A stretch of DNA of 49,214 nt, from the NCBI GenBank assembly GCA_934486735.1, contig CAKSQL010000021.1, positions 1 through 49,214 on the forward strand, in the 5' to 3' direction. This DNA is from an uncultured Clostridia bacterium (GTDB lineage Bacteria > Bacillota > Clostridia > UBA1381). A model generated the notes under the pieces. It saw only the letters and a program-made list of their open reading frames with translations, was not told the origin of the DNA and searched no databases. Both the position numbers and the translations under genes were made by a program. Positions within the stretch are counted from its first letter, which is position 1. Every line of letters starts with the position of its first letter. This document shows positions 7,910 through 18,100 of the stretch, one piece after another.

Positions 7910-8581
7910 ATGAATCAGATAGATAAAAACGATGTCCCGGCGGAAAAGCAGCTCAAGACCGATACGCCGCTTTTTTATGAAAATAAGGACGGCGAGGGAA
8001 TACGTATTCTTTTTGTCGGAAATTCGATAACGCTGCATGGGTATAAGGCGGATATAGGGTGGTACGGCGTAAACTACGGCATGGCGGCATCGTCAAAGGA
8101 AAATGACTATGTGCATTTGGTTATGCGGGAGGTAAAGAAAAAGGACTATGACGCGGCGTGTGCGATATGCCAGGCATCGCAGTGGGAACTTAATTATAAG
8201 GACTGCGATGATGTTTTGTATAAGTATGATGAAATTCGTGATTTCGATGCGGACATTATGATAATGAGAATCGTGGAAAACTGCCCGACACAGAACTTTG
8301 ATTCCGAGAAGTTTTTTGCAAACTATAAAAAGCTTATCGATTACATAAATCCGAACGGCAAGGCGAGAGTGATTCTCACAACCGGCTTTTGGAAGCACCC
8401 GGGCGATGATGAGATTATCCGAGTGGGTAAAGAGAGAGGCTATGACACTATATATTTGGGCGAGCTTGGCGAGGATGACAGCATGAAAGCGATAGGTCTT
8501 TTTGAACATGGCGGAGTGGCAAATCATCCGGGAGATAAAGGCATGCGCGCAATTGCCGATTTGATTTTGGAGAAACTTTAA
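7910..8581 (+). CDS. SGNH/GDSL-type hydrolase
   Basis: The 223-residue protein shows the block I nucleophile motif as ILFVGNSITLHG (Ser39) and the block V histidine as GVANHPGDKGM (His206). This order fits the SGNH esterase/deacylase fold. Members remove acyl groups from carbohydrates or lipids. No signal peptide is visible, so it is probably cytoplasmic. The aspartate usually three residues before the catalytic His is replaced by Val here; some SGNH enzymes manage with a Ser-His pair. The gene has its own promoter and an AGAGG ribosome site and appears monocistronic. Substrate unknown. Confidence 0.82.
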   Translation: MNQIDKNDVPAEKQLKTDTPLFYENKDGEGIRILFVGNSITLHGYKADIGWYGVNYGMAASSKENDYVHLVMREVKKKDYDAACAICQASQWELNYKDCDDVLYKYDEIRDFDADIMIMRIVENCPTQNFDSEKFFANYKKLIDYINPNGKARVILTTGFWKHPGDDEIIRVGKERGYDTIYLGELGEDDSMKAIGLFEHGGVANHPGDKGMRAIADLILEKL

Positions 8582-8628
8582 AGAAAGCGGAGAGGACTCT
8601 ACCCATCATTTTCTTTTAGGAAAAGACA

Positions 8629-8666
8629 CCCTCATCAGCGAGAGGGCGGCGTAAGCTGACTGAGGG
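8629..8666. repeat. Short intergenic inverted repeat, possible degenerate palindromic repeat
   Basis: CCCTCATCAG (8629-8638) is complementary to CTGA(C)TGAGGG (8656-8666, one bulge) around a GC-rich centre. The wording resembles the CCCTCATCAG...GAGGGAG palindromic repeats often scattered between genes in gut Firmicutes; that resemblance is from memory. No T tract follows, so it is not a standard terminator. Confidence 0.45.
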
Positions 8667-8732
8667 AGTATTGTGCGTATTGAAATTTAAAATGATGAAA
8701 TAGATAAATTGGAATTTATAAGGAGAAAAGAT

Positions 8733-9269
8733 ATGAATACTATTGTACAGCTGCTTCCTCTTGAATGCAGTGATAGAGAACAGTTTATTTCGGATAATCA
8801 AGAATCTTTTAATTATGGTGCGATGGAAGAATTCGGTCTTAGAGACAACCATTTCGAGGAAGAGGGACAAATCATTTCACGGGATACGATTGAGCAGTCC
8901 ATTGACGGCGGCGAAGCCTACCGCATTGTATTGGACGGGCAAAAAGTCGGTGGCATAGTGATCAAAGTTGACGGCGAAAAAGGTGACCTCGATCTTCTTT
9001 TTGTTTCTCCGGCTGTCCATAGCAAAGGCATCGGATATGCCGCTTGGTGCGCTGTCGAAAAACTACATCCGGAAGTGAACGTGTGGGAAACGGTAACACC
9101 GTATTTTGAAAAGCGAAATATTCATTTTTATGTTAATCGTTGCGGTTTTCACATTGTGGAGTTTTTTAACAAATATCATCCGGATCCAAATCATCCGGAA
9201 ATGTGTGCCGAAGAACCGGACGAGCAGTTCCCGGACGGAATGTTTCGGTTTGAAAAGGTCCTTCGGTAA
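8733..9269 (+). CDS. GNAT family N-acetyltransferase
   Basis: The 178-residue product has the GNAT acetyl-CoA-binding core: YRIVLDGQKVGGIVIKVDG (beta-2/3), GDLDLLFVSPAVHSKGIGYAAWCAVEK (motif A with the pyrophosphate-binding loop SKGIGYAAW), then KRNIHFYVNRCGFHIVEFF (motif B). The start at ATG 8733 follows AAGGAG at 8-nt spacing. The acceptor substrate cannot be deduced. It lies between the SGNH gene and a convergent regulator, without obvious functional ties. Confidence 0.88.
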   Translation: MNTIVQLLPLECSDREQFISDNQESFNYGAMEEFGLRDNHFEEEGQIISRDTIEQSIDGGEAYRIVLDGQKVGGIVIKVDGEKGDLDLLFVSPAVHSKGIGYAAWCAVEKLHPEVNVWETVTPYFEKRNIHFYVNRCGFHIVEFFNKYHPDPNHPEMCAEEPDEQFPDGMFRFEKVLR

Positions 9270-9384
9270 ATTTCGGTTTGTCACATAGTTCCGATATTTA
9301 AATAACATATACTTTTTGCGCTGAGAATTTTTTTCGATTCCAAAACTGTATTTGAACAAGAATGAGTTTTTTCTTCATGATTGT

Positions 9385-10242
9385 TTATTTTCGCTGTTTT
9401 ATTCGCAAATCGGACGGAGCTTTCCCGAAGAATTTCGAAAATCTTGCCGAGAAATAATTCGAATCGGAATATCCGCACAAAAATGATATTTCGGTTATGG
9501 AAAGCGAGGTCTCACAAAGCAGCTTTTCCGCCTTTTCCATTCTCAGATTTTCGATATATCTGCCGACCGAAACGCCGCAGCGGTTCATAAAAAGAGCGGA
9601 CAGGGTGCGCGGCGAGCAATGGCAGTAATCGGCGGCGGTTTTTAAGCTGATTTTCGAAGAAAAATTGCGATGAATATATGCCAGTGCATTATTTACAAGG
9701 CTTTCGTTTGCGGAGCAAGGCTCGGGCGGATTTTCCGCAAGAGCGCAGATAAGCATTGCCGAAATCGGAAAAAGAATCGTTTCGGCAAGCTCGGCATCAA
9801 GGATATCGGAGGAAAGATTTTTATAAAAGCTTTCCTCCGTTTCTTGTTTGTTCAGTATATATTTTTCAACGGTGTGCAGCATTTTTTCGCAACTGCCGAT
9901 ATATTTCCCAGCGCTGATAAAGCCGAGAAGTGTTTTTCCGTCATGAATCGGGAAAATGTACTCGCCGACTCCGGCATGACAACTGCCGAAAAACATTTTG
10001 TATCCGTTTTTTTCGAGTTTTTCGTATATCTTACCTTGATTTTTTATGCATTTGTCCCACATTTCGGGGTGCGATTTTATGTACACGCAAAATGCGCCGC
10101 TGTGAATATTGATTTCGGGAAATTCGTAAATAATATTATTCAGCGCGCCGTTTCGGGAGTGTATCGATATATTCAAGCCGTATTGCATGCATATGTGTGC
10201 AATATATTTTTTTATCATTTCATATTTCATAGCCGTATTCAC
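9385..10242 (-). CDS. AraC family regulator with PocR-type sensor domain
   Basis: The 285-residue protein has an N-terminal PocR-like ligand domain at residues about 15-165: FCVYIKSHPEMWDKCIKNQG, then MFFGSCHAGVGEYIFPI and LLGFISAGKYIG. The Cys/His pattern of PocR is present. The C-terminal AraC domain (about 185-280) includes LKTAADYCHCSPRTLSALFMNRCGVSVGRY and ITEISFLCGYSDSNYFSARFSKFFGKAPSDLR. PocR domains sense small hydrocarbon derivatives such as propanediol in known systems. It is divergent from the FAD oxidoreductase at 10335, which is its likely target. A good promoter lies on its own side. Confidence 0.92.
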   Translation of the reverse strand: MNTAMKYEMIKKYIAHICMQYGLNISIHSRNGALNNIIYEFPEINIHSGAFCVYIKSHPEMWDKCIKNQGKIYEKLEKNGYKMFFGSCHAGVGEYIFPIHDGKTLLGFISAGKYIGSCEKMLHTVEKYILNKQETEESFYKNLSSDILDAELAETILFPISAMLICALAENPPEPCSANESLVNNALAYIHRNFSSKISLKTAADYCHCSPRTLSALFMNRCGVSVGRYIENLRMEKAEKLLCETSLSITEISFLCGYSDSNYFSARFSKFFGKAPSDLRIKQRK

Positions 10243-10287
10243 CCAAAAACAAAGATTATTTTCCTAAAATATAAGGTCGGTAAATAT

Positions 10288-10316
10288 ATTATAAATTATA
10301 ATGTAGATAAAGTCAA
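10288..10316 (-). promoter_or_regulatory. Promoter of the PocR-AraC gene
   Basis: On the minus strand: TTGACT (10316-10311), 17-nt spacer, TATAAT (10293-10288). No comparable promoter is seen for the divergent FAD gene, which would fit activator dependence. Confidence 0.75.
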
Positions 10317-10334
10317 GAGAAAGGAATAAAAATC

Positions 10335-11618
10335 ATGTATTATATTGAACCGGAGAAAAAAATCAAAAAAATCGAAACAGACGTGCTTGTTATCGGATCG
10401 GGACCTGCCGGAGTTGCGGCGGCTCTGAGCAGCGCAAGGCTTGGAATGAGGACGATAATTGCAGAGCAGCTCGGTGCACTCGGCGGAATATCGACAAGCG
10501 GAATGATGAGCCACTGGACGGGTGACTGTAACAGTCGGATTTATCATGAGATTCTAAAGGAAAGCGCAAAAAGAAATGATAAAAAAGACGAAATAACAAC
10601 AAATATTGACCCTGAAAAGCTTAAGCTTCAATATCTTGAAATGCTGTCGGAGGCCGGTGCGGAGATTATGCTCTATACCCTTGCGAGCGACGTTATCATG
10701 GACGGAGACCGGGTGAGGGGCGTAATCGTTGAGAACAAATCGGGCAGATGTGCAATCTTTGCCGATACTGTGATTGATGCAAGCGGCGACGGTGACATTG
10801 CGGCAAAGGCAGGTGTGTCTTACACTCTCGGACGGGACGGAGACCATAAAATGCAGCCGGCAACGCTCATGTTCAAGGTCGCGGGCGTGGACACCGGCAG
10901 GGCGGTCTATCTGAGGTCGTTCGAAAGCACATACGAGACTCCAAAGGGCGAGCTTCAGGCATTGGCGAAAAAAATCCTTCCGCCGCCTGCAGGACATGTG
11001 CTTTTGTATCAATCAACTCTGCCCGGCGTTGTCACCTGCAACATGACAAATGTAATAGGCATAGACGGAACAAAAAACGAGGACCTTGTAAGAGCGGAAA
11101 TTGTCTGCCGCAGTCAGATAGATAAGATTATCGATTTTCTGAGGGAGTATGTGCCGGGCTATGAAAAATGCTTTCTTATCAGCACTGCGTCGCTTATGGG
11201 TATTCGCGAGACAAGGCATTTTGAGGGCATGTATAAGCTGTGCGAGGAGGACATATTAAAGTCGCGCGTGTTTGAGGACTGGCTTGTAAGAGACGCAAGC
11301 TTCAACTTCGATATTCATAACATCGAAGGCTCGGGACTGGACGAGCATGGCGCTCAGGCAAAATTCCCCAAAATCAAGGGTTACACAATTCCTCTCGGCT
11401 GCTTTATTCCGAAAAATGTGAAAGGACTTCTGCTCGCGGGCAGAAATATTTCCGGCACGCATGTGGCACACTCCAACTACCGCGTAATGCCGATATGCGT
11501 CGGCATGGGCGAGGGCTGCGGAGCGGTCGCGGCATATGCGAAAAAGTATAATTCGGAGTATGCCGATGCCGATATGAATGTTATACACGAATATCTGACC
11601 GACGGAACATTATTTTAA
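10335..11618 (+). CDS. FAD-dependent oxidoreductase (FAD_oxidored type)
   Basis: The 427-residue flavoprotein has the N-terminal dinucleotide-binding motif VLVIGSGPAGVAAALSSARLG (residues about 17-37), then GGISTSGMMSHW. A second FAD contact is TVIDASGDGDIAAKAGV near residue 150, and the C-terminal FAD motif is GLLLAGRNISGTHVAHSNYRVMPICVGMGEG. This pattern fits the PF12831-type family found in many anaerobes, with poorly defined substrates. It has no signal peptide. It is divergent from a PocR-AraC regulator and ends at a strong terminator, so it is probably a single-gene regulated unit. ATG 10335 follows GAAAGGA. Confidence 0.87.
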   Translation: MYYIEPEKKIKKIETDVLVIGSGPAGVAAALSSARLGMRTIIAEQLGALGGISTSGMMSHWTGDCNSRIYHEILKESAKRNDKKDEITTNIDPEKLKLQYLEMLSEAGAEIMLYTLASDVIMDGDRVRGVIVENKSGRCAIFADTVIDASGDGDIAAKAGVSYTLGRDGDHKMQPATLMFKVAGVDTGRAVYLRSFESTYETPKGELQALAKKILPPPAGHVLLYQSTLPGVVTCNMTNVIGIDGTKNEDLVRAEIVCRSQIDKIIDFLREYVPGYEKCFLISTASLMGIRETRHFEGMYKLCEEDILKSRVFEDWLVRDASFNFDIHNIEGSGLDEHGAQAKFPKIKGYTIPLGCFIPKNVKGLLLAGRNISGTHVAHSNYRVMPICVGMGEGCGAVAAYAKKYNSEYADADMNVIHEYLTDGTLF

Positions 11619-11624
11619 TATCAC

Positions 11625-11660
11625 AAAAAAGCGATGATTTTTTAAAATTATCGCTTTTTT
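11625..11660 (+). terminator. Terminator after the FAD oxidoreductase gene
   Basis: A perfect 11-bp stem AAAAAAGCGAT (11625-11635) with ATCGCTTTTTT (11650-11660), 14-nt loop, T-run within the distal arm. Confidence 0.85.
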
Positions 11661-11661
11661 G

Positions 11662-11690
11662 TTGACTTTTTTGCCGATTTATATTATTAT
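11662..11690 (+). promoter_or_regulatory. Promoter of the MscS-like gene
   Basis: TTGACT (11662-11667), 17-nt spacer, TATTAT (11685-11690), immediately after the preceding terminator. Confidence 0.7.
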
Positions 11691-11724
11691 ATAAAATAAG
11701 AAAAGAATGTGAGGAGAAACGTTG

Positions 11725-12507
11725 ATGGAGTCATTGAATGCGTATTTAAAATCGGCGGATTTTTGGGCAAGTATTTTGATTGCGGCATTTGCCTTTGCCG
11801 CATGCATTGTTTTAAAAAGATATGCATCGAAATATCTCGAAAAGAGCAGCGTCACCGGCAAAAAGGAGAATAATGCGAGATTTCTTTTCGGAGCGGTTAA
11901 ATATGTTATAATAATATTTGCAGCCGTTACCGTATTGCAGGTGAATGGGGTAAATGTATCATCTATGATCACCGGTCTCGGTGTTGTCGGAATTGTTGTG
12001 GGTTTTGCACTTCAGGATATCTTGAAAGATGTAATAATGGGGATGAATATTATAAGAGACAGATTTTTTGAGGTGGGAGATGTTGTAAAATATAAGAATA
12101 TTGAAGGAAAGGTTATATTTTTTGATATACGTGCAACTAAAATTCGTGACATCAATACCGGAAATATATTTACTGTCTGTAACAGAAACATTTCGGAAAT
12201 TGAACAGGTTTCGGATTGGATCGGGTTAACTGTGCCGACGTCCTATGAGGAGGATGAAAAACGGGTGCGTGAAATTATAAAGGAAATATGCCGTGAAACA
12301 GAAAAGATAAAAAAAGTAAAAAGCTGTGATTTTTTGGGGACAAATGAATTTGCGGAAAACTCAATAAATTATCGGATACTTATACATTGCAATCCCGAGT
12401 ACAAGCTTCGGGTAAGGCGAGAGGCACTCGGAATAATTCAAGACACCTTAAGACGTGAAAATATTACAATTCCGTATGCTAAGCTCGATGTAAGGTTGAC
12501 AAAATAA
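11725..12507 (+). CDS. MscS-family small-conductance mechanosensitive channel
   Basis: The 260-residue membrane protein has transmembrane helices at about residues 12-30 and 52-70. The pore-lining TM3 follows: MITGLGVVGIVVGFALQDILKDVIMGMNIIRDRFFEVGD, the MscS hallmark. A beta domain begins DVVKYKNIEGKVIFFDIRATKIRD, then a cytoplasmic alpha/beta domain. It opens under membrane tension to release solutes on osmotic downshock. The preferred start is ATG 11725 (8 nt after GAGGAG), although a TTG lies one codon upstream. It has its own promoter. Confidence 0.92.
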   Translation: MESLNAYLKSADFWASILIAAFAFAACIVLKRYASKYLEKSSVTGKKENNARFLFGAVKYVIIIFAAVTVLQVNGVNVSSMITGLGVVGIVVGFALQDILKDVIMGMNIIRDRFFEVGDVVKYKNIEGKVIFFDIRATKIRDINTGNIFTVCNRNISEIEQVSDWIGLTVPTSYEEDEKRVREIIKEICRETEKIKKVKSCDFLGTNEFAENSINYRILIHCNPEYKLRVRREALGIIQDTLRRENITIPYAKLDVRLTK

Positions 12508-12587
12508 AAAGTGCTGAAAATGATGAAAGAATATGGATAGCAATTAAATAAAATGTCTAAAAATCGAGTGGAAATTTTGCTGAGATG

Positions 12588-12616
12588 TTGTATTTTTTAT
12601 GCGAATATAGTATAAT
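12588..12616 (+). promoter_or_regulatory. Promoter of the MMPL-GLUG operon
   Basis: TTGTAT (12588-12593), 17-nt spacer, TATAAT (12611-12616), about 34 nt before the MMPL start. Confidence 0.65.
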
Positions 12617-12649
12617 TATATTATTATTTTTGAAAGTGTGGTCGGTTAT

Positions 12650-15127
12650 ATGGAGCATGGAAAAAAAGATAATTCATTTATGGAAAAGCTCGCCGCCCTT
12701 ATTGTCGATAAAAGAAATATAGTGATGTTTTTTTATGCAGCTGCGATTGTATTTTCGATATTTTCGCAGAATTGGATAAAAGTGTGTAACGACATAACTG
12801 CCTATCTTCCACAGGATACCGAAACGCGGCGCGGACTGACAATAATGGAGGACGAGTTTACAACCTATTCGACGGATCGTGTTATGGTTGCGAATATTAC
12901 ATATGAAAAAGCGGAGGAGCTGAGCGAGCGAATCAAGGAACTGCCCGAGGTCAATATGCTTGATTTTGACGACAGCGAGGAGCATTATAACAATTCCTGC
13001 GCACTTTTTGACGTGACCCTAAACGGAGAAAAGGGCAGCGACGTCACCGAATCGGGCTACGCTGCGATACGTGAACTTTTGGCGGACTATGATACATTTA
13101 TATCGGAAAGTGATGCGGACAACTCGTCGACTCTTGCCGATGAAATGACAATAGTTTTGGCGGTGGCGGCGGTTATTATTGTCGCGGTGCTGCTTTTGAC
13201 ATCGCAGACTTATGCCGAAGTTCCTGTGCTGCTTCTGACCTTTATTGCCGGAGCAATTTTAAACAAGGGTACGAACTTCATTTTCGGCGAGATATCCTTT
13301 GTGTCAAACTCTGTTACGGCGGTGCTTCAGCTGGCGCTTTCCATCGATTACGCTATTATCATGATACACCATTACAGCGAGGAACGCACAATGCATAATC
13401 AGCGCGACGCGGTTGTGCTTGCGCTTTCAAAATCCATTCCGGAGATTTCTTCAAGTTCGCTGACGACTGTGTCGGGTCTTTTGGCACTTATGTTCATGCA
13501 GTTCAGGATAGGCTTTGACCTGGGTATGTGTCTTATCAAATCCATACTCTACAGCCTGCTGTGCGTATTTACGCTTATGCCATGCCTGCTTATGCTTTTC
13601 GGAAAATATATCGACAAAACAAAGCATAAAAGCCTTTTGCCGGATATATCGGGTCTCGGAAATGTAGTTTATAAGCTGAGAATGATTGTTCCGCCGATTT
13701 TTGCCGGAGTATTGATTTTGGGATATATTCTTTCATCAAAGTGCCTGTATACCTATGATGCAAATTCGTCGGAAACAAGCCGTAAAAACGAAACTCAAAT
13801 AGCAAAAGAAACCATTGAGGAATACTTCGGACAGAAAAATCTTGCTGCGCTTGTTTTCCCGACCGGGGACTATGATACCGAAAAGCGGCTTATAGCGGAA
13901 TTGCAGGGATGCGAGGAAGTGAAATCGATAACGGCGCTTTCGAGCATCGAGGCAAAGGACGGATATGTTCTGACCGATAAGCTGACACCGAGGCAGTTTT
14001 CCGAATTGGCGGACATAGATATAGACACAACAAAGCTTGTTTATGGGCTTTATGCTGCCGATCATGAGGAGTACAGCAAGCTGATATCAAATTTGAACGA
14101 TTTCGGCGTGCCGGTGATAGATATGTTTACCTTTATTCATGATTTAAAGGCGGACGGGTATGTTCATCTTGACGATGATCTGGCAAAGGATATCGATGAC
14201 CTGTACAATCAGTTGAATATAGCAAAGGCACAGCTTGTCGGAGATAAATATTCGCGTATGCTGGTCTACCTCAACCTGCCGGTCGAGGGTGACGAAACCT
14301 TTGCGTTTTTGGATAAGATCCATTCGATTGCCGCGAAGTATTACAATGAGTATTATTTTGTGGGCGATTCCACAAGCTGCTATGACCTTGCGGCATCGTT
14401 TGCGACGGATAATATTATCGTGTCGGTTCTGTCGATACTTTTCGTAATAATAATCCTGTTCTTTACCTTTAAAAATGCGGGACTGCCCGTGCTTTTGATA
14501 TTGGTTATTCAGGGAAGTGTATGGATTAACTTTTCGGAATCCATTATCACCGGAAGTAATATATTCTTCCTAAGCTATCTGATAGTCAGCTCCATTCAGA
14601 TGGGTGCAAATATTGACTACGCTATCGTAATATCGAGCCGATATATGGAACTTAAAAATACAATGGATGTGAAGAAAGCGATGAAAAACGCTCTCAGCTT
14701 TGCATTTCCGACTGTGCTGACTTCGGGAAGTATATTGGCTGCGGCAGGCTTTCTCATAAGCAAGCTTTCGACTGAGCCGTCGATTGTGGGCATAGGAACC
14801 ACGCTCTGCCGGGGAACGCTCATATCAATGTTTTTGGTAATGTGCGTACTGCCGGAGATTCTGCTTTTGGGCGATACTATTTTGGTAAAGTCCGGAGTGA
14901 AAATCAAAAAGCCGGATATTGTTCGAAAAGAGACGGGACGGTTCTTTGTCAACGGGCGTGTGCGCGGAGTTGTAAACGGTTTTGTCGATGCCGAGATTCA
15001 TGGACTTATACGCGGAAATATGGAAGCGGTTGTGAATATAGACAATATATCAAAGGAAACGGAGGGAGACGATAATGAAGTGTATGTTGTTGAAGAAAGC
15101 ACCGATGAGAATGAAGACGATAAATAG
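12650..15127 (+). CDS. MMPL/RND-superfamily transporter
   Basis: The 825-residue polytopic protein repeats one RND unit twice: a single TM, an extracytoplasmic loop and a five-TM bundle. TM clusters fall at about residues 23-40, 165-320, 350-370, 580-680 and 690-745. The proton-relay-type segments are LQLALSIDYAIIMIHHYSEER (first half) and SIQMGANIDYAIVISSRYMEL (second half), with the paired Asp-Tyr typical of MMPL proteins. The C-terminal roughly 85 residues are acidic and cytoplasmic. MMPL proteins export lipids, peptides or drugs by proton drive. It overlaps the following GLUG protein by 53 nt. The start is uncertain: ATG 12650 is chosen, but GTG 12638 is in frame and neither has a clear ribosome site. 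Confidence 0.9.
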   Translation: MEHGKKDNSFMEKLAALIVDKRNIVMFFYAAAIVFSIFSQNWIKVCNDITAYLPQDTETRRGLTIMEDEFTTYSTDRVMVANITYEKAEELSERIKELPEVNMLDFDDSEEHYNNSCALFDVTLNGEKGSDVTESGYAAIRELLADYDTFISESDADNSSTLADEMTIVLAVAAVIIVAVLLLTSQTYAEVPVLLLTFIAGAILNKGTNFIFGEISFVSNSVTAVLQLALSIDYAIIMIHHYSEERTMHNQRDAVVLALSKSIPEISSSSLTTVSGLLALMFMQFRIGFDLGMCLIKSILYSLLCVFTLMPCLLMLFGKYIDKTKHKSLLPDISGLGNVVYKLRMIVPPIFAGVLILGYILSSKCLYTYDANSSETSRKNETQIAKETIEEYFGQKNLAALVFPTGDYDTEKRLIAELQGCEEVKSITALSSIEAKDGYVLTDKLTPRQFSELADIDIDTTKLVYGLYAADHEEYSKLISNLNDFGVPVIDMFTFIHDLKADGYVHLDDDLAKDIDDLYNQLNIAKAQLVGDKYSRMLVYLNLPVEGDETFAFLDKIHSIAAKYYNEYYFVGDSTSCYDLAASFATDNIIVSVLSILFVIIILFFTFKNAGLPVLLILVIQGSVWINFSESIITGSNIFFLSYLIVSSIQMGANIDYAIVISSRYMELKNTMDVKKAMKNALSFAFPTVLTSGSILAAAGFLISKLSTEPSIVGIGTTLCRGTLISMFLVMCVLPEILLLGDTILVKSGVKIKKPDIVRKETGRFFVNGRVRGVVNGFVDAEIHGLIRGNMEAVVNIDNISKETEGDDNEVYVVEESTDENEDDK

Positions 15128-18100
15128 AGTTACCGCTTTTGCATTGACTGCGGCGATGTGCGCGGCGTTTTGTCTCCCATGCGTTTTTGCCGAGGACACA
15201 ATTTCTATAAAAAGCGCGGATGATTTTTATGATTTTGCAAGAAAATGCAAGGTCGATACATGGTCTCAGGGAAAGACCGTTTATCTTGAAAATGACATAG
15301 TTTTGTCTGAGGCGGAGTTTTCGACCGTACCGACCTTCGGCGGAAAATTTTGCGGAAACGGGTATACTCTGTCGGGAGTCAATATAAGCGTGAAAGGCTC
15401 AAATCAGGGACTTTTCCGATATCTTCAGCTGGATGGCGTTATTGAGGAACTTAATGTGAGCGGCACTGTCGCTCCGGACGGAACAAAGAAGAATATCGGA
15501 GGAATTGTCGGCGAAAACAGCGGTACAATTCAGAACTGTACCTTTAACGGAACGGTGAGCGGAAAAACCAATATCGGAGGAATTGCCGGCTATGTCACCG
15601 AGACAGGCAAGGTGACGGGGAGCAAATTCTCCGGGAGTGTAACGGGCGACAGCTACTCGGGCGGTATTGCAGGACAGAACTACGGAACGCTCGACGGCTG
15701 CGAAAACAACGGAAATATCAATACGACCGATAACGAGCAGGAAAAAACAATTCAGGATGTTCAGATTGACAATATAGATGATATCAGAAAGCCGGAGAAT
15801 ATCGATACTTGCACCGATACCGGCGGAATTGCCGGATTTTCCAAAGGCACAATCAAGAATTGTACAAATAACGGCGGCGTGGGATTTAAGTCGCTTGGCT
15901 ATAACACCGGCGGAATTGTCGGCAGACAGTCGGGATATATTTTCGGCTGTACAAACAACGGGACGGTTTACGGACGAAAGGACGTGGGCGGAATCGTCGG
16001 TCAGGCGGAGCCGTATATTCTTTTGGAGTATACAAAGGACACGATAGAACAGCTTGACGGAGTCTTGGACGGAATAAGGGACATACTCGGTAAGCAGGAG
16101 CTGCTTTCGGACAATGCTTTGTCGGATGTTTTGGACAAAATAAACGGGAAGATGGGCAGCGTGACCGATTCGCTCGATTCGCTGTCGTCCGATGTGACAG
16201 ATTATGCCGACGGCGTGTCGGGCAGTGTGGATGAGCTGACAGACAGACTCTACGATGTGCTGAACGATTCGGCGGCGCCTATCGATATGATTTCGGACGG
16301 AACGGGTAAGATGTCGGACGGAATCGGCGGTTTCAGAGAAAGCGGCGATTATCTCAAAACAATGGTTGACGATATGAAAAACGCAGCCGACGCGGCGAGC
16401 GGCGCAGGGGATGACATTTCGGACACAACGCATTTTCTTGCTCAGACCTTTGACGAGATTAAGGCGGCGTGTGACCTGCTGAACGACTCTGTATCCGATA
16501 TGGATTATGGAATGAAGAAGCTGAAAAAGGCTGCCGAACTGCTCAGAGACGCGGTCGACGATAAGGAGGAAGCCGAAAAGCTTATCAAGGAGATTCTGGA
16601 TTCGGTAGGCAGTATTCAAAAGGGTACGGATAAAAGCGGTCAGGCGCTGGAGGATGCCGCATCGAGCCTGGAGGCGCTGAAAGACAGAGGTCTTATCGGC
16701 AATGATCATAAAATTTCCGACCTTATCCGATATATCAAATACTTGGCACTTGCATATCGGGAGTTGGCATCATCGCTGCAATATATAAGCGACGCGCTTT
16801 TGATTTTGGTTGAGGATTTCAATGTGACTACAATCAGAGGAGCGATTAACACGCTTTCGAACGGATTCGATAATATGGCAAAAGCGGTGCGCTCGCTGGA
16901 AAAAAGCGGCGATAAGCTCAAAGCTGCACTCGATGAACTTGACGGCTTGCCGGACAGTGCAAGCAGCGCGGTTTCAAGCATGCAGACGGGACTTTCGCAT
17001 TTGCAGGACGGCACAAAGGTTATTTCCGACAGTATCGATAGGCTTTCGGGAATAGTTACGGATTTTAAAAATAAGGAAAAAATCAAGCTGCCGTCAGCCT
17101 CGGATATATTCGGAGGCGACTTTGATTCGTTCTTTGACGGAGTCGATGATATTCAGTCGGAGTTTTCGAATCTGGGCGATGTTTTAAAGGATAAGAAAAG
17201 CAGCCTTTCATCCGAACTTGACAGCCTGAATGATGAACTTGGCTCACTCACTTCGATTTTGTCCGATGCATATGACGACCATGTTAAAGGCAGTGATGTT
17301 AAGGATGAGATTTACGAGGATGTTTCCGATAAGGAACTTTACGGCGATACCCGCGGAAAGGTGGCGCGCTCGGTCAATAACGGCGAGGTTACGGCGGATA
17401 TCAACGGCGGCGGAATAGTCGGGTCGATGGCTATTGAATACGATTTTGATCCCGAAGACGATATCAAAAATAAGGGCGATAAATCGCTCAAATTTACATA
17501 TAAGACAATGTGCGTGGTTCTGAGATGCAAAAACGACGGAGCGGTTAATCTTAAAAAGAATTACGGCGGCGGAGTTGTGGGAAGAATGGACTTGGGCAGC
17601 ATTCTTTTGTGCGAGAACTACGGAGATGTGGCAAATGATGACGGCAGCTATACCGGCGGAATCGCAGGAATGTCGGACACGGTAATCAGAAATTCGGCGG
17701 TGAAGTGCGGACTTTCCGGCGGAGATTACATCGGCGGAGTTGCAGGCAAGGCAGATACGGTGTCGGGTTCTTATACGCTTGTGAATATATCGGATTCGGG
17801 CGAGTTTGCCGGAGCGGTCGCAGGTGATGCCGATAAAGATAAGTTAAGCAATAATTTCTTTGTCAGCGACACATGGGGCGGTATTGACGATATAACCTAT
17901 ACCGGAGCGGCAGAGAACACCGATATAGATGATTTTGTGAGATATGCAAAGGCAAGCTATGGAACGGATATTGTGTTTGAACTTGTATTTATGGCGGATG
18001 ATAAAGAAATTTCGCGGCTGAACTTTAATTATAAGGATAAAATCCCGGAGGAGCAGATTCCGGCGGTGCCGGAAAAAAGCGGATACTACGGAAAGTGGAG

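Noticed and set aside
9270..9384. Terminator between the convergent GNAT and PocR-AraC genes
   Set aside because: AT-rich stretches are present but no stem of useful length with a T tract was found.
15399..16709. 436-codon minus-strand frame opposite the GLUG protein
   Set aside because: Long because of the repeated D/S/L-rich codons on the coding strand; no start site or domain of its own.
15490..17850. Repetitive GLUG coding sequence considered as a CRISPR or tandem-repeat array
   Set aside because: The repeats are protein-level and degenerate at the DNA level, with no constant spacer length.
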